64,000 bases of DNA from Acidibrevibacterium fodinaquatile (GCF_003352165.1 NZ_CP029176.1:992001-1056000), one strand, 5' to 3'. Counted from the stretch's first letter, positions 46,032-54,995 are shown. Translations and numbers: made by a program. Notes: generated by a model not told the origin, from the letters alone.

Positions 46032-48380
46032 ATGCGGAGCTTCGCTTCGGCGGCGCTGGCGGCGCTGCTTGCGATCGGCGGGGCGGATCACGCGGCGGCG
46101 CAACAGGCGCCGGCACCAGCGTCCCCGGTCACCACCCTGCCTGACATCACTGCGCTGCCCGATACCAACGTCATCGGCTCGACGCCGCTGCTCGGCTCCG
46201 ATGTCGAGCGCGACAAGGTGCCCGACGAGACCCAGGTTTTGGACAGCCACGATCTCTCGTTCGACGGCACGCCCAATCTGCTCGGCAGTTTGAGCCAACA
46301 GGCGCAGGGGGTTTCGATCGGCAGCGAGTCGGGCAACTCGTTCGCCCCCAATATTTTCTATCATGGCTTTCAGGCCTCGCCGATCGCCGGCAATTCCCAA
46401 GACATCGCGGTCTATGTCAACGGCGTGCGCTTCAATCAGCCGTTCGGCGATGTCGTGAACTGGGATTTGCTGCCGAGTGTCGCAATCGACCGCGTCGAAT
46501 TCCAGGGCACCAACCCGGTGTTCGGCCTGAACGCGCTCGGCGGCGCGATGGCCGTCGAGATGAAGAATGGTTTTACTTTTCAGGGCATGGACGCGACCGT
46601 GCTCGGCGGCTCCTATAACCGGCTGCAGGGCTATGGCGAATACGGCGCGCAATTCGGTAACACGGCGGTCTATGCCGCGGTCGATGGGCTTTACTCCGGC
46701 GGCTGGCGCCAAGACGAATCCTCGCATCTCAACAAGCTCTACGCTGATTTCGGCTGGCGCGGCGCCGCCGCCGAGCTGCACATCAACGTCACCGCCGCCG
46801 ACAATGAACTGAACGAGCCGGCGACGGTGCCGGTGCAGGAGCTGGACGCCGATCGCTCGGCGGTGTTCACCGCGCCCAATTTTCTCGGCAACAAATACGC
46901 GCAAATTTCGGCGAACGGCTCCTATCAGGTCAGCGACACGACCTCGGTCCAGACCGTCGCCTATTTTCAGAATTTTCTGCAAAGCGTCGTCAACGGCAAT
47001 GTCCCCGATGCCACGCCCTGCGGCAATTTTCTTTGCACCGGGCCGGGACAGTTCCTGACCACGACCGGGTTCGTGCCGATCCCGAATTTTCTCAATGGCG
47101 GTCCCTATTCGCAGCTCAACGTGCAGGACACCAACACCAACGGTTACGGATTATCCCTCCAAGCGACCAACACCGGCACCCTGTTCGGCCACGCCAATCA
47201 TTTCACCGCCGGCGCGAGCTATGACGGCAGCCAGAACACCTTCACCGGCAACACGCTGCTCGGCGGCCTCAACCCCAATGACCAGATGAGCTTCGTCGGG
47301 CCGGGCGTCACCATCGATCAGGCCGATCAGTCGATCATGCCGGTCCGGCTCAATGACATGACGAATTACTATGGCCTCTATTTCATCAATATGTTCGATA
47401 TCACGCCGGCGCTCACGCTCACCGTCGCCGGGCGCTTCAATTATGCGCAAACCGATCTCGTCGGCGTCGATCCCAATAATGGCTCGCTCTCGGGCAATCA
47501 CGATTATGCACATTTTAACCCGCAGATCGGCCTCACCTACAAAATCAATCCGCATGTGACGTCTTATGCCGATTTCGCCGAGTCGAATCGCGCGCCGACG
47601 CCCGAGGAATTGTCCTGCTCTGACCCCGCGAGCCCCTGCACTCTCTCCAATTTCTTCGCCGGCGATCCCAACCTCAAACAGGTGATCGCGCATACCCTCG
47701 AGGCGGGCCTGCGTGGCCAGTTCACGCCCTACGGCAACGCCAAATTCGATTGGAATCTGAGCGCCTATCGCACCGATACGATGAACGACATTCAATTCAT
47801 CTATAGCCCAGTCCAGGGCTCGGCCTATTATCAGAATATCGGCGATACCCGCCGCCAAGGCGTCGATCTCGGCGGCACGCTGACGCAAGGAAAATTCGAA
47901 TTTTTCGCCAATGCCTCCTATATCAACGCAACCTATCAGAATGGCCTGACCATTTCGAGCCCGAACAATCCCGGCGCCGACGCCAACGGCAACATCCATA
48001 TCCGCCCCGGCGACACGCTTCCCGGCATCCCGAACTGGATCGCAAAAATCGGGTTTTCCTATAACATCACCGATGCTTGGCAAGTCGGGGCCGATGGCAC
48101 CTATCAATCCGGCCAATATCTGTTCGGCGACGAGGCCAATCTTCTTCCGACCACCGGCGCCTATTTCGTCACCAACCTCAACACCAGCTACCAGCTCACC
48201 AAACACATAAAATTGTTCGCGATGCTCGATAACGCCTTCAACGCCGATTATTACACCTACGGCACGCTCAGCCCGACCAACCTCGTGCCGATCCCGAGCG
48301 CCCCTGGCGCTTCCAACCCGCGCGCGCTGGCCCCGGCCAACCCGATCGAGGCCTATGGCGGCATCACGGTCTCGTTCTGA
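46032..48380 (+). CDS. TonB-dependent outer-membrane receptor
   Basis: 782 residues (GGGAGGACAAGG upstream of the ATG). Signal peptide 1-23, a plug domain (about 60-190: SGNSFAPNIFYHGFQASPIAG, AVYVNGVRFNQPFGDVVNWDLLPSVAIDRVEFQGTNPVFGLNALGGAMAV), then a 22-strand barrel ending in Phe. The TonB box is not obvious. The plug text resembles receptors near PQQ/methylotrophy genes, of which LutH is the best-studied, so a lanthanophore or metal-complex substrate is possible. The neighbouring operon supports this, but sequence alone does not prove it. Confidence 0.9.
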   Translation: MRSFASAALAALLAIGGADHAAAQQAPAPASPVTTLPDITALPDTNVIGSTPLLGSDVERDKVPDETQVLDSHDLSFDGTPNLLGSLSQQAQGVSIGSESGNSFAPNIFYHGFQASPIAGNSQDIAVYVNGVRFNQPFGDVVNWDLLPSVAIDRVEFQGTNPVFGLNALGGAMAVEMKNGFTFQGMDATVLGGSYNRLQGYGEYGAQFGNTAVYAAVDGLYSGGWRQDESSHLNKLYADFGWRGAAAELHINVTAADNELNEPATVPVQELDADRSAVFTAPNFLGNKYAQISANGSYQVSDTTSVQTVAYFQNFLQSVVNGNVPDATPCGNFLCTGPGQFLTTTGFVPIPNFLNGGPYSQLNVQDTNTNGYGLSLQATNTGTLFGHANHFTAGASYDGSQNTFTGNTLLGGLNPNDQMSFVGPGVTIDQADQSIMPVRLNDMTNYYGLYFINMFDITPALTLTVAGRFNYAQTDLVGVDPNNGSLSGNHDYAHFNPQIGLTYKINPHVTSYADFAESNRAPTPEELSCSDPASPCTLSNFFAGDPNLKQVIAHTLEAGLRGQFTPYGNAKFDWNLSAYRTDTMNDIQFIYSPVQGSAYYQNIGDTRRQGVDLGGTLTQGKFEFFANASYINATYQNGLTISSPNNPGADANGNIHIRPGDTLPGIPNWIAKIGFSYNITDAWQVGADGTYQSGQYLFGDEANLLPTTGAYFVTNLNTSYQLTKHIKLFAMLDNAFNADYYTYGTLSPTNLVPIPSAPGASNPRALAPANPIEAYGGITVSF

Positions 48381-48400
48381 CGGCTCAGTGATCCCTCGCC

Positions 48401-48430
48401 TCGACAAGCTTGCGGGAGTGTTCCTATACT
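48401..48430 (+). promoter_or_regulatory. Predicted promoter for the cytochrome c gene
   Basis: TCGACA (48401-48406) followed 18 bases later by TATACT (48425-48430), about 75 bases before the cytochrome start. Good -10, moderate -35. The cytochrome can therefore be transcribed independently of the receptor gene. Confidence 0.45.
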
Positions 48431-48505
48431 CGCGCCGCGCCCACGAACGAGGCGTATGGCTTTGATAAACAGTCCCAATTTAGTCTTCTATCGAAGGAGA
48501 ACTCC

Positions 48506-48883
48506 ATGCATCGGTTAATCGCGGCCGCAACCCTCGCCCTTGGCTCGCTGGCCTTGGTCTCCGCCGCTCATGCGGATGGCGATGCCGCCGCCGGCAAGAC
48601 CTTGTTTCAGCAGAAATGCGCGCTCTGCCATTCGCCGGACAAGGGCGTGAACAAGCTCGGGCCGAGTCTCTGGAACGTCGCCGGCCAACCCGCCGCGGAA
48701 GTGCCGAATTACACGTTTTCCGCCGGCATGAAGGATTCGCACATCACCTGGGATGATGCCTCGCTCGACAAATGGCTCACCAATCCGCGCGCGATGGTCG
48801 CCGGCACCAAGATGATTTTCCCTGGCCTTCCCAACGCGGCTGATCGCCAAAACGTCATCGCTTATCTCAAGAGCTTGAAATAG
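48506..48883 (+). CDS. Periplasmic class I c-type cytochrome
   Basis: 125 residues from ATG 48506 (GAAGGAGAA upstream). Signal peptide 1-23, one haem motif CALCH (Cys38, Cys41, His42), and the distal Met103 in GTKMIFPG. NKLGPSLWNVAGQ and NYTFSAGM are typical of c2/c-552-like mono-haem cytochromes. Such cytochromes accept electrons from PQQ alcohol dehydrogenases in related clusters, which fits the context but is inferred. Its 3' end overlaps the convergent ABC ATPase gene by 17 bases. Confidence 0.93.
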   Translation: MHRLIAAATLALGSLALVSAAHADGDAAAGKTLFQQKCALCHSPDKGVNKLGPSLWNVAGQPAAEVPNYTFSAGMKDSHITWDDASLDKWLTNPRAMVAGTKMIFPGLPNAADRQNVIAYLKSLK

Positions 48884-49619
48884 CCCTTTTTTCCTGAATA
48901 TCGCGCAAGCGTGCGGCAAGCTGCGCGGTGGTCGCGCGATCGCCGCGCCGCTCGCTTGCGGGGATGGTGACGTCAGCGATGATGCGCGCCGGCCTTTCGG
49001 CCAGCATCAGCACGCGATCGGCGAGGGCGGCGGCATCGGTCAGATCGTGCGTCACCAAAAGCGCTGCGGTCGGCCGCTCTGCCCAGGCGTCGCGCAACAC
49101 GGCGCGCCCAAGTTCAGCGTTGCCCGCATCGAGCGAGGCGAACGGTTCATCGAGCAGCACCAAAGCCGGCGCGATCGCGAAGGCGCGGGCGATGGCGACC
49201 CGGCGCGCCATGCCGAGCGAAATCCGGCTGGGATAGGCATCGCGCGCCTCCCAAAGGCCGAGACGCTTGAGCAGCTCTGCCGCCGCCGCCTCTTGCCCGG
49301 GAGGCAAAACCAGCGCCAGATTCTGCCAGACGGTTCGCCACGGCAGCAGCCGCGGCTCTTGAAACACCATGCCAAGGCGCGGCGGGGCGACGCCCGCCGG
49401 CTCCGATCCTTCCCCTCGCACCCAGGTGATCTTCCCGTCGAACACCGGGTCGAGGCCGGATATCAGCCGCAGCAGCGTCGTTTTGCCGCAGCCCGAAGGG
49501 CCGACCAGGGCAACGATCTCGTCCGCGCCGAGCGAAAAGGCGAGGTCGGCGAGCACCGGCTCGCGCGCGCCGGGAAACAGCTTCCGCCGGATCGTGACCT
49601 CGAGACTCACCGCCGCCAT
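48867..49619 (-). CDS. ABC transporter ATP-binding protein (NitT/TauT type)
   Basis: 250 residues from ATG 49619. Walker A ALVGPSGCGKTTLLRLI, Q-loop MVFQEPRLLPWRTV, signature ISLGMARRVAIARA (variant of LSGGM), Walker B LVLLDEPFASLDA and H-loop LLVTHDLTDA. Overlaps the upstream permease stop by 13 bases. Closest in style to SsuB/TauB ATPases; substrate not determinable. The 3' end overlaps the cytochrome gene. Confidence 0.9.
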   Translation of the reverse strand: MAAVSLEVTIRRKLFPGAREPVLADLAFSLGADEIVALVGPSGCGKTTLLRLISGLDPVFDGKITWVRGEGSEPAGVAPPRLGMVFQEPRLLPWRTVWQNLALVLPPGQEAAAAELLKRLGLWEARDAYPSRISLGMARRVAIARAFAIAPALVLLDEPFASLDAGNAELGRAVLRDAWAERPTAALLVTHDLTDAAALADRVLMLAERPARIIADVTIPASERRGDRATTAQLAARLRDIQEKRAISSS

Positions 49620-50353
49620 CGATTGGCCCAATGCTCCAAAGGCTGCCATCCCCCCCATTCGATGGCCTGCACAACCAGGATGAAGGCGAGGGTATAGGCG
49701 AGGATGTCGGTGACGTCGAAGAGCTGAAAATATTGCTCGATCGCGAAGCCGACGCCGTCGCTCCGGCCAAGCAATTCCACCACCAGCACGATCTTCCAGA
49801 TGATGGCGAGGCCCGAGCGCGCGGCGGCGAAGAAATACGGTGTCAGTTGCGGCAAGATGACATGGCGCAGCACCGCCCAGCGCCCCATCCGGTAACAACG
49901 CGCCATCTCGAGCAGGCTGCGGTCGAGCGCCCGCGCCCCCTCGCGCAGCGTCACCGCGGTCGATGGCAGCTTATTGAGCGCAACGGCGATGATCGCGGTC
50001 GGCTCATTCAAGCCGAACCACACATACATCAGCATGATCGAGACCAGCGCCGGCAGGTTGAGCAGAACCGTGAGCCAGCTATCGAACGCGAGATCGAGCC
50101 GACGCCATATCCCGAGCGCGATGCCGAGCGCCGAACCCACCACCATGGCGAGCGCGAACGCGCCGGCGACGCGGAGCAGGGTGATGCCGAGATTGGCGAG
50201 GAGATCGCCATGCAGCGCGAGATCGACCATCGCCCGCAGCACCCGCGAGGCGGGCGGCAGCAAGCGGCTCTCGGCCAGCCACGCCGCCGCTTCCCAAGCC
50301 AGCAGGAAAACGACGATCGAGGCGAGGCGCGCGCTGGCCGAAGCCCGGTTCAG
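49607..50353 (-). CDS. ABC transporter permease (NitT/TauT type), unusual start
   Basis: About 248 residues with six hydrophobic segments and the EAA-loop-like stretch RSLLEMARCYRMGRWAVLRHVILPQL, which docks the ATPase. No ATG, GTG or TTG lies near the expected N-terminus. The most likely start is CTG (50353-50351), whose bases overlap the binding-protein stop as CTGA, in the position where its neighbours use ATGA. An open frame continues to 50569, but that part is antisense-frame noise within the binding-protein gene. The first in-frame ATG would remove the first helix. Confidence 0.75.
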   Translation of the reverse strand: MNRASASARLASIVVFLLAWEAAAWLAESRLLPPASRVLRAMVDLALHGDLLANLGITLLRVAGAFALAMVVGSALGIALGIWRRLDLAFDSWLTVLLNLPALVSIMLMYVWFGLNEPTAIIAVALNKLPSTAVTLREGARALDRSLLEMARCYRMGRWAVLRHVILPQLTPYFFAAARSGLAIIWKIVLVVELLGRSDGVGFAIEQYFQLFDVTDILAYTLAFILVVQAIEWGGWQPLEHWANRWRR

Positions 50354-51336
50354 GAGAGCCCCGCCTGCCAGAACGTCCCCGGCGCCAGCGCCTTCGCATC
50401 GCCGACAAGGGCCGCGCCACCGGTCGCGGCGAGCACGTGAAACAAGGCGCTCGCCGCCGCCTCGGTGGCCGCCGGGGAAAGCCGCGGGATGCCGGCGCGG
50501 TAGGCGTCGCGCAACTTCTCGAGTTCGGCGGCGTTCGCAGCCCCCGTCAGCGGCGCAATGGCGTCCCATTCGGCGTCCGAGGTCGCGAGCAGCGCCTGCG
50601 CCTTGGCGGCGGCGGCGACGAAGCCATCGAGCAGCCCGCGATGGGCCTCGGCCCAGCGCGCCGAGAAAACATAGCCGACGAACGGCACCTCTGGCGCGAT
50701 GCCAAGCCCCGCGACGGCGGCTTCCATCGCCAGCACGCGGCGCATGCCGGCGGCCTCGGCGCGGGCGGCGAAGGGCCAGAAGGTGAGTTCGGCATCGAGC
50801 CGGCCGGCCCGCAGCTCTTCTCCGAGCAGCGCCGGGGCGCCAAAACTCGGCCGCGTCGCGTGGGCGAGGTCGAGATGGTCGTGGCGCTCGGCATAGGCGC
50901 GCAGAATGAGCCAGCTTTTGTCGAGCGCGCTGCCGGCGACACCGAGCCGCTGGCCGGCGAGATCAGAGAGTGTGCGGATCGGCGAGGTTGCCGGCACGAT
51001 CACGCTGCCGAGCGCGCTGGAAAACGGAATAAAACTCCAATCCGCGCCGCCGCCGCGCTGGCGTGCGACCCAGAGCCAATCCTGCACGATGAGATCGACT
51101 TCGCAGGCCTGAAGCGCGACTTGCGCCGCTGGCGAGCCGGCATAGGGGCGCATGTCGAGCGCGACCCCGGCTGCGGCATCAAAGCCGTGGCGACGCATGA
51201 CATCGAGCGCCCAAGAGAAGGAGCCAAACCGCAAGACACCGATGCGCAGCGGCGGCCCGGCTTGCGCAAGGCGCGGTACGGTTGCCCCCAGCGCTCCGGC
51301 AAACGCGGTTTTCAGAACGGCACGGCGGCGCAGCAT
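50350..51336 (-). CDS. ABC transporter substrate-binding protein (NMT1/TauT-like)
   Basis: 328 residues from ATG 51336 (GGGAGGAAG upstream). N-terminus MLRRRAVLKTAFAGALGATVPRLAQAG carries a twin-arginine-like motif and cleavage near AQA-G. The body is a periplasmic-binding fold of the NitT/TauT kind: IGVLRFGSFSWALDVM, CEVDLIVQDWLWVARQ, IRTLSDLAGQRLGV, DKSWLILRAYAERHD. First gene of a binding protein-permease-ATPase operon. In PQQ alcohol-dehydrogenase clusters similar binding proteins occur beside these families; ligand unknown. Confidence 0.88.
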   Translation of the reverse strand: MLRRRAVLKTAFAGALGATVPRLAQAGPPLRIGVLRFGSFSWALDVMRRHGFDAAAGVALDMRPYAGSPAAQVALQACEVDLIVQDWLWVARQRGGGADWSFIPFSSALGSVIVPATSPIRTLSDLAGQRLGVAGSALDKSWLILRAYAERHDHLDLAHATRPSFGAPALLGEELRAGRLDAELTFWPFAARAEAAGMRRVLAMEAAVAGLGIAPEVPFVGYVFSARWAEAHRGLLDGFVAAAAKAQALLATSDAEWDAIAPLTGAANAAELEKLRDAYRAGIPRLSPAATEAAASALFHVLAATGGAALVGDAKALAPGTFWQAGLS

Positions 51337-51443
51337 GCGGCTTCCTCCCACCCTCGCCTGATGATTCCGATGGCGAGCCGCGACTATGGTCGCGCAAAGC
51401 CGGCTTCTGTCAACGGCCGCGCGCAACTGAGACGCGGCGCCCA

Positions 51444-51935
51444 TCACGGTGCCGGGAGGATGCGTTCCTCAAGCAGATAATCAAGGCCGCGCCGCCAGCT
51501 TTCATCGGTGTTGCCACGAATATCGACGCTGCCGGTGGCAAGCTTGCGGCCGCTATCGGCGTCTTCGATCACCAGATTGATGTTGAGGATCAAATCGCTC
51601 ACTTTCTGCACCCAGCCATAGGCGACCTCGCTGGCGCCGAGGCGGCGCGCCAGCGGAAGCTCACAGCCATTGCAACGCATGATGTCCGGAAGCGTGGCGA
51701 GGGCGGCGCGGGCCGGGGCGGTGTCGAGCACCTGATAGCGGCCCGATTGCGCAAGGCGCGCGCGCAAGTCGCTGCCGAGCGCTGCGAGGCGAGCGCGCTC
51801 GGCGTCACTCGGTGGCGCCGGCGAGGTGTCGATCAGGGTAAAATCGAACACCGCGATCGTCGGCGGCGCCGCCATGGCCGGAAACCCAAAGACCAGGAGC
51901 GGAAAAATCAGCCCAAGCCGCGAAAATTTGTCCAC
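51444..51935 (-). CDS. DUF2380-family exported protein
   Basis: 163 residues from GTG 51935 with AGAGGGAGA upstream; the much longer frame to 53129 is antisense noise. Signal peptide about 1-22 (LGLIFPLLVFGFPAMA), then TIAVFDFTLIDTSP, a CNGCELPLARRLGASEVAYGWVQKVSDLILNINLVIEDADSG core with a CxxC, and WRRGLDYLLEERIL. DUF2380 proteins are small periplasmic proteins of unknown function that accompany PQQ-ABC clusters in methylotrophs, which is consistent with its position next to that operon. Confidence 0.8.
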   Translation of the reverse strand: MDKFSRLGLIFPLLVFGFPAMAAPPTIAVFDFTLIDTSPAPPSDAERARLAALGSDLRARLAQSGRYQVLDTAPARAALATLPDIMRCNGCELPLARRLGASEVAYGWVQKVSDLILNINLVIEDADSGRKLATGSVDIRGNTDESWRRGLDYLLEERILPAP

Positions 51936-52034
51936 AACGTCTCCCTCTGTTATGCCATGCCATAAGCCGGCAGCATGATGATGAACGCTCGCCCGCCCTG
52001 CGCACAAGAGCCCGCGCACAAGAGGAGGAGACGA

Positions 52035-53264
52035 ATGGTTTTCCGCGCCCTGCGGATCGCGCTGGTTTTCGCCGCCGCCCTCGCCGGCACCGCCCGCGCC
52101 GAGGATCAGCCGGCGGCCAGCCCAGCGGCGCCGACGGCAGCCCCTTCGGGACAGATCGCGATCGTCTATCTCGCGCTCACGGTCAAGCGCAGCTTTCCCG
52201 AAAGCTATCTCGACCAGCCGCCCGCCGACGAAGGTCTCGCCGGCGCCAGCGTCGCGCTCGCCGACAACAACACCACCGGCCGCTTCACCGGCCAGGAATT
52301 CACCCTCGAGCCGGTGAGCGCGCCCGACGAGGCCGGGGTGATCGCGGCGTTTCGCGATCGGCTCGGCAAAGGGGCCCGCGCTTTCGTGACCGACGTGCCG
52401 GCGCCGCTTCTGCTCAAGCTCGCCGATTTGCAGGAAGCCCGCACCGCAACCCTGATCGATGCCACCGACAGCGATGACATGCTGCGCGCCGAAGGCTGCC
52501 GGCGGAATGTCCTGCATGTGTTGCCGAGCCGCGCCATGCTTGCCGATGCGCTGATGCAGTATCTCGTGGTCAAGAACTGGCGGCGGGTCATGCTGCTTTC
52601 CGGCCAGACCGAGGCCGATAAGCGCTATGCCGAGGCGATGCGGCGGGCTGCGAAAAAATTCCAGATCAAGATCGTCGCGGACAAGGCCTGGACCTTCAAC
52701 CCCGCCGAACAACGCGCCGATACCGGGCATTTCGAGGTCAATACCGAAGTCGCCAACATCACCCAGGGCGTCGATTACGATCTCCTCGTGGTTGCTGATG
52801 AGGAAGACAATTTCGGCGACGAACTCGGCTATCGCGCGACGTTGGCGCGCCCGGTCGCCGGCACGCAGGGGCTGGTCGCGACGGCGTGGACGCGGGTTTA
52901 CGATGAAACCGGCGCGACCCAGTTGCAAAACCGCTTTCTCCGCGCCGCCCATCGCTGGATGACCGAGCGCGATTACGGCGCCTGGATGGCGGTGCGCGCC
53001 TTCGGCGAGGCCGCCATCCGCACCCATAGCAGCGATCCCGCGGTGATCGGCGCTTATTTGCGCTCCCCGAAATTTGAGTTGGCGGCGTTCAAGGGCGAAC
53101 GTCTCAGCTTCCGCGCCTGGGATGGGCAATTGCGCCAGCCGGTCTTGCTCGCCGATCCCCGCTCGCTGGTGTCGATTTCGCCGCAGCCCGGGTTTTTACA
53201 CGAATTTTTCGAAACCGACACGCTCGGTGTCGATCAGCCGGAGAGCACATGCCATCTCAATTGA
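52035..53264 (+). CDS. PQQ-alcohol-dehydrogenase-associated ABC binding protein (LutA-like)
   Basis: 409 residues from ATG 52035, directly after GAGGAGGAGA. Signal peptide 1-22. The mature protein has a periplasmic branched-chain-amino-acid-type fold: IAIVYLALTVKRSFPESYLDQ, ASVALADNNTTGRFTGQEF, AFVTDVPAPLLLKLADL, RNVLHVLPSRAMLADALMQYLVVKNWRRVMLLSG. It fits the TIGR03863 family linked to PQQ-dependent alcohol oxidation and to LutA of the lanthanide transport system. First gene of a five-gene overlapping operon; it overlaps the next gene by 16 bases. Confidence 0.85.
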   Translation: MVFRALRIALVFAAALAGTARAEDQPAASPAAPTAAPSGQIAIVYLALTVKRSFPESYLDQPPADEGLAGASVALADNNTTGRFTGQEFTLEPVSAPDEAGVIAAFRDRLGKGARAFVTDVPAPLLLKLADLQEARTATLIDATDSDDMLRAEGCRRNVLHVLPSRAMLADALMQYLVVKNWRRVMLLSGQTEADKRYAEAMRRAAKKFQIKIVADKAWTFNPAEQRADTGHFEVNTEVANITQGVDYDLLVVADEEDNFGDELGYRATLARPVAGTQGLVATAWTRVYDETGATQLQNRFLRAAHRWMTERDYGAWMAVRAFGEAAIRTHSSDPAVIGAYLRSPKFELAAFKGERLSFRAWDGQLRQPVLLADPRSLVSISPQPGFLHEFFETDTLGVDQPESTCHLN

Positions 53265-54223
53265 CCCGCGGCTTCGCCGCGCTTTGCTGCCTGATTTTCG
53301 CCGCCGGTGCGGCGCGGGCGGATCATCTCTATGTGTCCAACGAGAAGGATAACACCGTCACGGTGGTCGACGCGGCAACCCTTGCGATCGTCAAGACGAT
53401 CCCGGTCGGCGCGCGCCCGCGTGGCTTGCTGCTCGCGAAAGACCGCAAAAGCCTTTATGTCTGCACCTCGGATGCCGATCACATCGAGGAACTCGACCTC
53501 GCAACCCTCGCGGTGACCCGTACCCTCCAAAGCGGGCCCGATCCGGAAACCTTCGCGCTCAGCCCGGATGGCAAGACGCTTTATGTTTCCAACGAAGATG
53601 ACAACGAGGTGTCGATCGTCGATGTCGCGACCGGAAGGATCAGCGGGGAAATTCCAACCGGCGTCGAGCCCGAAGGCATGGTGGTGAGCCCGGACGGCAA
53701 AACCATCGTCAACACCTCCGAGACCACCAGCATGGCGCATTTCATCGATGCCGCCTCCCATAAAATGATCGCGAGCGTGCTCGTCGGCTCACGCCCCCGC
53801 TTTGCCGCCTTCACCAAGGATGGTGATAAGGTCTGGGTTTCCTCCGAAGTCGGCGGCAATGTCTCGATCATCGATGTCGCCAGCCATAAAGTGATCCACA
53901 CCATCACCTTTGCGATCCCGGGTGTGCCGGCGGAAACCATCCAAGCGGTCGGGATCAATTTGTCCCCGGATGGGAAATGGGGCTTCGTCGCCCTTGGCCC
54001 GGCCAATCGCATCGCTGTCGTCGATGCCGCGAGCTTTGCCGTGAAAAAATACCTGCTCGTTGGTCAACGCGTCTGGCACATGGATTTTTCCTTCGACGGC
54101 AAGACGCTCTATACCGCGAACGGGGTCAGCAACGATATGTCGGTGATCGATGTCGGGGAACTCAAGGTAACGAAATCGGTGCCGGTCGGCCATCTGCCCT
54201 GGGGCGTGGTTTATGGCCCGTGA
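53249..54223 (+). CDS. YVTN beta-propeller protein of the PQQ-ABC system (LutB-like)
   Basis: 324 residues. Signal peptide 1-24, then about seven WD/YVTN-type blades (HLYVSNEKDNTVTVVDAATL, SLYVCTSDADHIEELDLATL, TLYVSNEDDNEVSIVDVATG, VWVSSEVGGNVSIIDVAS, WGFVALGPANRIAVVDAASF, TLYTANGVSNDMSVIDVGEL). Matches the TIGR03866 type found with PQQ-dependent catabolism. Overlaps both neighbours. In the related Lut/Ped clusters this propeller is part of a metal (lanthanide) transport system, but its exact job is not settled. Confidence 0.9.
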   Translation: MPSQLTRGFAALCCLIFAAGAARADHLYVSNEKDNTVTVVDAATLAIVKTIPVGARPRGLLLAKDRKSLYVCTSDADHIEELDLATLAVTRTLQSGPDPETFALSPDGKTLYVSNEDDNEVSIVDVATGRISGEIPTGVEPEGMVVSPDGKTIVNTSETTSMAHFIDAASHKMIASVLVGSRPRFAAFTKDGDKVWVSSEVGGNVSIIDVASHKVIHTITFAIPGVPAETIQAVGINLSPDGKWGFVALGPANRIAVVDAASFAVKKYLLVGQRVWHMDFSFDGKTLYTANGVSNDMSVIDVGELKVTKSVPVGHLPWGVVYGP

Positions 54224-54995
54224 GCACGGCGCGGAGTCGCCGGCGGCGCCACTGGTCGTTGAACGGCTGAGCCATGCTTTCGGCGCCCGCCAGGCGCTGA
54301 GCGACGTTTCGCTCTCTGTCGGCCAAGGCGACTTCACCGTTTTGCTCGGCCTCAACGGCGCTGGCAAAACGACTTTGTTCGCCTTGATCACTGGGCTTTA
54401 TCACAGCCGCAAAGGCGCGATCCGTGTCTTCGGCCATGATCTCCAGAACGACGCACAAGCCGCGCTCCGGCGCATGGGTGTCGTGTTTCAGCAAGCGACT
54501 CTCGATCTCGATCTCACCATCGAGCAGAATTTATTCTATCATGCGGCGCTGCACGGCATGCCGCGCAGCACCGCGATGGCGCGCATCGACGAGGAGCTGG
54601 AGCGTGTCGGCCTTGCCGCGCGCCGGCGCGAGCGGGTGCGGCTGCTCTCCGGCGGCCAGCGCCGGCGCGTCGAACTCGCCCGCGCGCTGATCCATAATCC
54701 CTCGCTGCTGCTGCTCGATGAGCCGACGGTCGGCCTCGACATGGCGAGCCGGCAATTCCTGCTCGATCATGTGCGTGGGCTTTGCGCGAAAGAGGGGCTC
54801 GGCGTTTTGTGGGCGACCCATCTCATCGACGAAGCCGGGGCGGATGCGCGCATCGTCATTCTCCATCAAGGCCGGGTGCGTGCCGCCGGCGAACGCGCCG
54901 AGATCCTCGCCCGCGCCGGCGAAACCTCGCTCAAGGCGGCGTTCGACCGGCTGATCGCCGAGGACGCCACGGCGAGAGACGGGGCACGGCCATGA
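54213..54995 (+). CDS. ABC ATPase of the PQQ-alcohol-dehydrogenase system (LutE-like)
   Basis: 260 residues. ABC-2-type ATPase: Walker A VLLGLNGAGKTTLFALI, Q-loop VVFQQATLDLDLTIEQN, signature LSGGQRRRVELARAL, Walker B LLLLDEPTVGLDMASRQ, H-loop WATHLIDEAGADA. Corresponds to the TIGR03864 type. It overlaps the propeller gene by 11 bases and the permease start by 4, so it is co-expressed with the binding protein and permease. The ABC-2 layout resembles exporters, although Lut/Ped data connect the system to uptake. Confidence 0.92.
   Translation: MAREHGAESPAAPLVVERLSHAFGARQALSDVSLSVGQGDFTVLLGLNGAGKTTLFALITGLYHSRKGAIRVFGHDLQNDAQAALRRMGVVFQQATLDLDLTIEQNLFYHAALHGMPRSTAMARIDEELERVGLAARRRERVRLLSGGQRRRVELARALIHNPSLLLLDEPTVGLDMASRQFLLDHVRGLCAKEGLGVLWATHLIDEAGADARIVILHQGRVRAAGERAEILARAGETSLKAAFDRLIAEDATARDGARP

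Noticed and set aside
51936-53129. Long minus-strand extension of the DUF2380 gene
   Set aside because: It runs antisense through the LutA-like gene. GTG 51935 has a good ribosome site and a signal peptide.
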